Below, piece after piece: positions 57,721-64,000 of a DNA stretch of 64,000 nt; position 1 is the stretch's first letter, and each line of letters starts with the position of its first letter. Location: contig NC_051852.1 of the NCBI RefSeq assembly GCF_905115235.1, positions 160,722,164 through 160,786,163 on the forward strand. Reading direction: 5' to 3'. The notes below the pieces were generated by a model, which saw only the letters and a list, made by a program, of their open reading frames with translations, did no database searches and was not told the DNA's origin. Source of the DNA: Hermetia illucens. Its lineage: Eukaryota; Arthropoda; Insecta; Diptera; Stratiomyidae. Both the position numbers and the translations under genes were made by a program.

Positions 57721-59649
57721 CTTTGACCACTTATGATAGTTCTATTATTATATAATCGATAATTCTGAATTGAAGTAAGTTGTTTTTTTGCTCTAATCCT
57801 CCGTAGGAGGTCGTCAGTCCTCTGAAGTATATAGGGTTCCCCTCATTTTGTTTGAAGAGGCAGGGGGTGAACGTTTAGTTTTGGGTGGGCCGCCGGAGGA
57901 TCAGCATGTTATCTGATGCAACGCCGTACTATCATCGTAACAACATACTGAAATGCTTGAATTGATGGATGGATGGATGAATGAACAAACGAAAAATTGG
58001 GACGGTTCAAAGATATCGTCGAAGGACAAGGTCTTTTCTCAACGTGCTGATTATGCTGCCAGGAAGGTGAGAAAAGGTAGTAGCTTGCGATGGACAATAC
58101 TTTGAATGATTTATTTATAATCACTTTTTGAAAATAAGAGTTCATTTCATTGAAAAAATAGGCGGTTTTTAAGTAGCGAACCTAATATAATATTTAGTTT
58201 CAAGCAAAATTACCACGTTATTTGAAATAATGTGGCGTTTCAAGTTTTGATTCTTTACCCTTTGATGAAACAGTTCAGATTATGTTAGCTTGGACTAACC
58301 TTATTAACTAGAACGGCTGTTTTTGTCTATAATTTTGCTTTTCAAAATGCAGTATTTTCCAAAGTTTGAAATTAGATTTCTATACGTTTATCAAGTTTGG
58401 AGCTGTAAGATGTCGCACGAAACGATATCCACATATTCCTATTCTAGCACAATTTTCTGTCTACACCCAAGAGAGAGGAGAGAGCCCACTTGCATAAGTC
58501 AAAACCAACTGTCGTGGGGTTTAGAAAGCTGCGGCCGTGCTGTCACTTTGCAGATTTTTCCCGGCACAGATTGGGTTGTTGTGATTATTTTGTTTCATTT
58601 GCAAATTGTAAATTTTCTGAAAGTCACTTCAAAAATTAGATTTCCTGTTTACCCTCGTTAGTGTAAGATAAAAGTGTTCTAATTTAAACCATGGCCGCAT
58701 ATATGACTAAAATTGGGTTAGTTTCTCCAGTATTTGCTTCGTGTCTCCGGAATAATGGTAAGAACGGAAAATTCTTTGCTTATAAGATTTTGAGGTATTT
58801 TAAATTTATAGATTTGCGTGCTAATGTAGAACAGAGAATCGGTCGATCTATGTTTGGATCAATGTTGTCTAAATATGAATAGAAATATTTTGAAGAGCAA
58901 AGTCTGACACAACAGATCAAAGTCCAATTGGTTGTCCCGTTCCTCTGCTGATTGCCTGCAATTTTGATCTTTGATTTGTTATATAAACTGGATATGACTT
59001 TAAGGCATTGAAGGGCATTTCAAAAGGGCTATCTGTGAGGACCTATATTCAGAGTTATCGAAAGTTTATTGAGGATATCTTGACTAGGCAAATCTGGGCT
59101 CATTTTCTCTGGGTGCGATACACTCGATGGTATCGGTTTGATGGTGTCGATTAGATTGATTAGGAACATCGGGTCATTTTGCTTGAAATGGTTTTTAACT
59201 TTTCCGGTTTTAATATTCTTTCAGACGAATACTGTCCTGATATAACAAAATTTCAAATAATTCGGAATTTAGTTGGAGGAGTAATACTGGGCAAGTGCTT
59301 TCTGGGTGAAGCTCCGTGAATATGTTCCTTCCCTAAATCACTACCCTATAATTTAAAAATATCTATAAATAGAATGGGACGAATTTAGTAATCTGACAAT
59401 GATAAGTCCGTAAATTGGAGCGTTGTTATATAGCAAATAGCTGCCATTGGGGTAAAAATTCCAATTGATGAAACCTAGTCCAGGCTGTGCAGTTGTTTCA
59501 TTAATAAATTTGTTTTCAACTGTCCATATACAAAGTGAGGTAGTGAAAAGTAGTCTGTCGATGATGAATAGAATTTTCCTAGGCTTAACATTGGCAGAAA
59601 TAAGGCTAACGATGTATACAAATGGCTCCATGTCTTTCATAGTTTTTCT
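57721..59649. other. Intergenic region, nothing firmly recognised
   Basis: AT-rich DNA. A short GGAT-type microsatellite occurs at about 57963. Plus-strand frames at 58323-58661 and 58691-58882 have no recognised family; the second begins in a good start context (ACCATGGCC) and could be a first exon with a GTAAGA donor at 58756, but no partner exon was found. Confidence 0.35.
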
Positions 59650-61540
59650 CCTTCTTTTTCCTTTTTCTTCAGCCTTTGTCCCGTTCACAAGCGGGGTCGG
59701 CTTGTCGTGATCGGTTTCTCCATTTGGCTTTATCGGATGCCTGATCTGGGTGCAATCTCGATGCTTTCAAATCCCCATCCAGCGTATCAAGCAACCGTTA
59801 TTTAGGTCTGCCTTTTGGTCGTTTACCATCGATTTCGATGTTCAGACCAATCTTGGCAAGTGAATTTTCGTTGGCACGAATTGCATGACCATACCATCGA
59901 AGACGCCTCTCTCGCAACTCTTCCACGATCGGTGCAACCCCATAACGATCGCGGATATCCTCATTTCGGATGTAATCTAAACGTGTCACGCCACTAGTCC
60001 AACGTAACATCTTCGTCTCCATTACCGCAAAACGCTGTTCATTGTCTTTTATAGCCGGCCAACACTCAGAACCATAGAGAGCAGCTGGACGGACGACATT
60101 GCGGTAAATTTTCGATTTGAGACGTTGTGGAATGCCACTTCATCCAGGTTGCGTTAATGCGTGAAGCAATTTCATAACGCAGTTCTCCATTGGATGATAG
60201 CGTTGACCCGAGTAATTTAAAGCGCCCAGTTCTGGGCAGATCACTGCCGCTCACAGTGATTGTGCCTGTTTCATGGGGATCGGTTGTCAAAAATTCAGTG
60301 TTGTTTAAATTCAATCTGAGACCGTGTTGCATGAGGCGATCATTCCATTTTTAAACAAGTTGCTCGAGATCATTTTTGCTATCAGATGCTAGGAAAACAT
60401 CATCTGCATAAAGCAGCGTGTAAGGCGCTAGACGTTGGATATCCCGTGTGACGGTGTCCATAACAAGAACAAAGAGAAGTGGTAAGAGGGCGCTTCCATG
60501 TTGAACGCCAACAGAGACACGAAGCGGTTTTGATACACCCGCCATATTTCGAACTTTACTTTTCGAATCGTGTCAGAGCAATTGAATCCAGCGCACGAGT
60601 TCTTCTGTCACTAAGTGTTGTCGTAAAGCATACCAGATGAGTTCGTGTGGTACACAATCAAACGCTTTCTTGAGATCTAGAAGTGCAATGTAAAGAGGGC
60701 GATGCTTCTCACGGTGTTTCTCCATGAGTAACCGCGCAGCATGTATTGTGTCAGTAGTTCCACAGTTTTTTGCAAATCCGATTTGAATCACGGTTATTTC
60801 AAGGATTTCGTGAATACGGTTGTCAAGAATGCGTTTAAAAATCTTCATGGTATGGGAAAGTAACCGGATCGGACGGTAATTTTAACATTCTGCTGGACTA
60901 CCCTTATTTTTCCATATTGAAAATGTGGTAGTATTTGCCAATCAGATGGTGTTTTTCCTTCCTGAATAACCCGATTAAAAAATTCACTGAGCCACAGTGT
61001 TGGGTCCCAGCTCTTCGCTTTTCAGAGCTTAGATGGGATGTCGTCAGGTCCTGTGGCTTTCCCCGATTTCATTCGTTTTATTGCCTCCTCAACTTCAGTT
61101 GCGCTGACTGGTGGAACTGCTCCCAATGTCGGCAATGATTGTGGAAGTGGAGGATGAGCAAATTCTTCAGTTGAAATCTGCTCGAAGTATTCTCGCCATC
61201 CATCCGTTGCGGCTCGATGGTTGGTAAGCATATTACCGTTCTTGTCATTAACGCAACAGAAGTGTTCGATATCCTGTATGCGTTCATTATGGCCTTTAGC
61301 AAGTCTATACAGATCTCTTTCGCCATTCCGAGTGTCCAGTTTATCGTAAAGATTTTTGAAATGGTTCGCTCGGGTGACAGCGAGCACTTTCTTTGCTTCA
61401 CGGTTGGCATTCTTATAAATTTGCCAATTAGCAGGCGTTTTATCGTCGAGAAATTTGTGGTAGAGGCGTTTCTTTTCACGGACCTTCATTTCAACATCAT
61501 CATTCCAAAGCCAAGTATTTTTCATAATTTTTCTATCGAT
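59650..61540 (-). mobile_element. RTE/BovB-type LINE (RTE-R), longest copy
   Basis: Minus strand, 5' to 3': a linker (NRAAT...EIST region; KSGKATGPDDIPSKL at 61060), RT fingers and palm (IQIGFAKNCGTTDTIHAARL, LYIALLDLKKAFDCVPHELI) near 60848-60573, YADD in [12 protein letters not shown] near 60410, and a C-terminal part with KMLRWTSGVTRLDYIRNEDI and RLRWYGHAIRA. The last motif pair is diagnostic of RTE/BovB elements. Frame breaks near 60560, 60350 and 60020. Confidence 0.85.
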
Positions 61541-61544
61541 GCAA

Positions 61545-62380
61545 ACAAATAGAATGTGATGATATGCCAGGGTGTATGGTGCGGCATTTCTCGAGCTGCA
61601 CGCATCAAGGTGGCCTTCAAACTCTCTAAATCGGTGTAAGTTCGATCGCAGGCAGTCCCCTCTAACTTAGCCCAAAGGCTGTAGTCCAGAGGATATAAAT
61701 CTATGCGGCCTGGGGTCCATTTATCCGCGGTTATGAAGTCAGAAGCATGCCCGCTAATCACTGCTAAATTCGCTTGGCTTTGTGAGCGGGGACCAAGTCC
61801 TGCTGGAAGCATCACGGCTTTCCAGCGAATGGAGAGTCACTCAATGGCTCGACTACATCCTCTAACATCTTTTCGTATACGCTCGCATTGGTCTTGACGC
61901 CGGGCTCGCAGAAATGAATATAAGTTATTCCGTGATATGAGACGCCCCACCATACCATGACAGAAGTCGAATAGTGACGACGTTGGACTCGCGGAACATT
62001 TTCTTTGGCTTCGCAACAATTGTGAGCATATACTCGATCGAGTTCGCCGTATTTCCTTCAGTTTTGGCGTTAACATATGGCTAACGCACCGTCGGGACGC
62101 ATCGAGACCGAGATCTTCCCGTAAAATATGACTCATACTTTGAGTTGAAACGCCCATTTCCGCGAGTTCCAGGCTTTTTTTTTAACTATTATCTTTGCAG
62201 CAGCCGAGAGTCCAGAATTACTTCTCCATTTATCGCACTTCCGGAAATGCCAGAATGCTAAGATTTCCGAATGATGGCTGGATATGACTGAAACGGCCAA
62301 GCAAGTTAATATCACTCTACCCCAAGGACTATTGGCGGTAACGATATGTCCTTCCTCCATGTTATTCAATGCCATTTTGT
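61545..62380 (-). mobile_element. Tc1/mariner-superfamily transposase remnant
   Basis: Minus-strand pieces: MGVSTQSMSHILREDLGLDA and HMLTPKLKEIRR (the second helix-turn-helix) at 62157-62020, and DFITADKWTPGR...YPLDYSLWAKLE, the decayed WPPSSPDLNPLDYFLW catalytic region, near 61680-61740. Broken, ends not found. Confidence 0.65.
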
Positions 62381-62439
62381 TTGTTCACATAGCTACTGTG
62401 CTAAAAATGTATCTTGTCATAGTAAATTATTTACTGATT

Positions 62440-62790
62440 TATACCGAGTACAGGCTCAGCATTCATACTAGTGGATGCAAGGCCTATCTTATACCTCTGC
62501 CGCAATTAAGCGGTACAGCACCCGAGTTGTACAGTGCAATTCCACGCTAGAGTCCCAAGGAGCTCTCCCTATGATGTAGGCATAACCACAACAACCATGA
62601 ACTTCCACAAGGGGGCCAACCGCAAATAATCGCCCCGAGAGCACATCCTCCAAGAATTCTCCTGGGGCATATGCTCAGACGGCCATTCCGGTTTCCATGA
62701 TACTCACCTCCGGTGAGGCTTCGTAGCAAGAACCACTTCAGATGAGGTCCTTGCAGCCTAATCGCCCTCCTCGAGTAAGTGGTGATGAAT
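62440..62790 (+). repeat. Dispersed repeat D, copy 2 (divergent)
   Basis: Shares GGCTCAGCATTCATAC, GTGGATGCAAGGC, GAATTCTCCTG and ACTTCAGATGAG with the copy that follows at 62800. Confidence 0.55.
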
Positions 62791-62799
62791 TGTGCTGAC

Positions 62800-63390
62800 A
62801 GTTACGTCACCGTGTTTTACGTGGGTACCTTACCTGTCCCGTGGATTTAATCCCACGGTCCTCTTCGGACACGGATTGATTTTGTGACCACAATCAGAGC
62901 CCCGTCGCAATACGCTACGACGGTAACAGTCGCACATACTGAGTGCATGGCTCAGCATGCATACCGGTGGATGCAAGGCTTATTTAAATCTCTACCGAAT
63001 TAAGGAGTATGACTCCCGTGTTGAAACGCAACACCACGTTGAGGCCCGTTACGTTGCGTTCGCTTGAACGTAACCAACAGCCCCCATGAAGCTTCTATTA
63101 GGAGGCCAAACGCATCAATCGAGCTGAACGCACATACAACAGGAATTCTCCTGAAGTATGTGAATTCAGGGGCTATTCTGGTTTCTCTGCTACCAATATA
63201 CTCCTGGTAAGGTTTTGTGACCTATTTCCACTTCAGATGAGTCCCCGTGCAGACTCGGGTTTGGTCCTCCTAATTTGGAATTTGGAGCATTCGCCTACTG
63301 CATCACGGCCGGCAAATCAATGTGATACAGCGTCTCTCGGTGCCACTTGGTTCAGCCGACAGGTTTGTCGCTCCGTCTTCCTCACCGCTA
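62800..63390 (+). repeat. Dispersed repeat D, copy 3
   Basis: Co-linear with 46800-47420 and in tandem with copy 2. Includes ACTGAGTGCATGGCTCAGCA, GTTCGCTTGAACGTAACC and ATGTGAATTCAGGGGCTATT. Confidence 0.65.
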
Positions 63391-63394
63391 TCTC

Positions 63395-63960
63395 TGAGCA
63401 CCATGTACCAGATGGAATTGCTTCAAATGTCGGCAATACTGCCGGAAGTGGAGTGTGAACCAATTTCGTTGAAATTTGCTCGAAATATTCTCGCTATCTA
63501 TCCGTAGCGGCTCTTCGGTCGGTAGACAAAGTATCGTTCTTGCCATTAGCGCAACCGAAGCGTTCCTGTGTGCGTTCGTATCGGCTTTTGGCAAGTCGAT
63601 ACTGATTTTTCTCGCCATCGCGAGTGTCCAGTTTATCGTAAAGATCTTTGTAACGGACTGCTCGAGTAATAGCGATCGCTTTCTATGCTTCTCGATCGGG
63701 ATTCTTGTAAATTTGCCAATTGGTCTGCGTTTTATCCTCGAGAAACTTATGGTGAGGCGTTTCTTTTCTCGGACCTTCATTTGAACATCGCCATTCTAAA
63801 GCCAAGTATCTCGGCTGATGACCCGCTTATCTGGCTTGTGACTCCTATGTGGATCGTGTCATTAATTTGGTTCCTCGTTTATTCGACATTAGCAGTGGTT
63901 GGCAATCGGGTAAATTAAATCACCGACCAGCTGAAATAATGGTGAGCTTCATCAGCTGGT
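63395..63960 (-). mobile_element. RTE-R fragment running to the window end
   Basis: Parallels 61150-61500 (CGCTCGAGTAA, GTGTCCAGTTTATCGTAAAG, GGACCTTCATTT). It covers the linker between endonuclease and RT; broken. Confidence 0.7.
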
Positions 63961-64000
63961 CATAAAATTGTTCGACATTTTAATGGCACCATGGAAACCT

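Noticed and set aside
58323-58661. 112-codon plus-strand frame
   Set aside because: The translation has no family-like motifs and no gene context.
58691-58882. 63-codon frame starting MAAYMTKIG in a good Kozak context with a GTAAGA donor inside
   Set aside because: No second exon or protein family could be found, so it is not called a gene.
1-64000. CRISPR arrays, bacterial operons, riboswitches or attachment sites
   Set aside because: The window is eukaryotic with spliced genes; no spaced direct repeats of CRISPR type were seen.

Overview
The window is nuclear DNA from an insect, almost certainly a dipteran. It is AT-rich, its genes have GT-AG introns, several proteins read as close relatives of Drosophila proteins (Clueless, Calypso, V-ATPase subunit F), there is an attacin exon, and more than half of the sequence is transposon debris. 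The density of RTE-, R1-, Jockey- and I/LOA-like LINEs, Tc1/mariner elements, a tRNA-derived SINE and Penelope-like ends points to a large, repeat-rich fly genome. The species cannot be fixed from the sequence alone.

Host genes, left to right. (1) clu/clueless on +, 2393-12649: six visible exons, tiny first introns (55-67 bp) and a 5.9-kb last intron packed with RTE, mariner and Tc1 remnants; the first coding exon is not identified. (2) A KGD4/MRPS36-like subunit of the 2-oxoglutarate dehydrogenase complex on -, 23063-23412. (3) calypso (BAP1-type deubiquitinase) on +, 23877-32427, divergent from KGD4 with 464 bp between start codons; it has a 21-nt microexon followed by a 7.05-kb intron full of LINEs. 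(4) V-ATPase subunit F (Vha14) on -, 37707-38274, four exons, complete. (5) A lone attacin C-terminal exon at 43271-43475, lying between two inverted Penelope-type ends. (6) A spliced, poly(A)-signalled gene at 45386-46741 that looks like a small-nucleolar-RNA host gene: each of its four introns holds one box C/D snoRNA. (7) A SMIM20/MITRAC7-like cytochrome-oxidase assembly protein on +, 53171-53950, three exons.

The rest is mobile DNA. One RTE-like LINE family (called RTE-A here) recurs on the minus strand at 19.6-22.6, 39.9-41.3, 47.8-48.8 and 55.0-57.7 kb. A BovB/RTE-type family (RTE-R) occurs at 6.8-8.1, 31.7, 59.6-61.5 and 63.4-64.0 kb, with relatives in the calypso intron. R1-like copies lie at 29.0-30.5 and 33.0-34.4 kb, an I/LOA-like copy at 35.2-36.6 kb, and a Jockey-like copy at 48.8-50.7 kb that is fused in frame to RTE-A. 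A SINE with a tRNA-like head occurs four times and shares its 3' end with RTE-A. Two arrays of a ~195-bp tandem repeat each follow a truncated LINE. An errantivirus-like env fossil lies near 51.5 kb.

The most unusual signals are the pair of intact-looking hammerhead ribozyme folds in inverted orientation around the attacin exon, the four-snoRNA host gene, and the chimeric LINE whose reverse transcriptase switches family inside one open frame. Several host genes (clu, KGD4, SMIM20) act in or on mitochondria; I see no evidence that this is more than coincidence.
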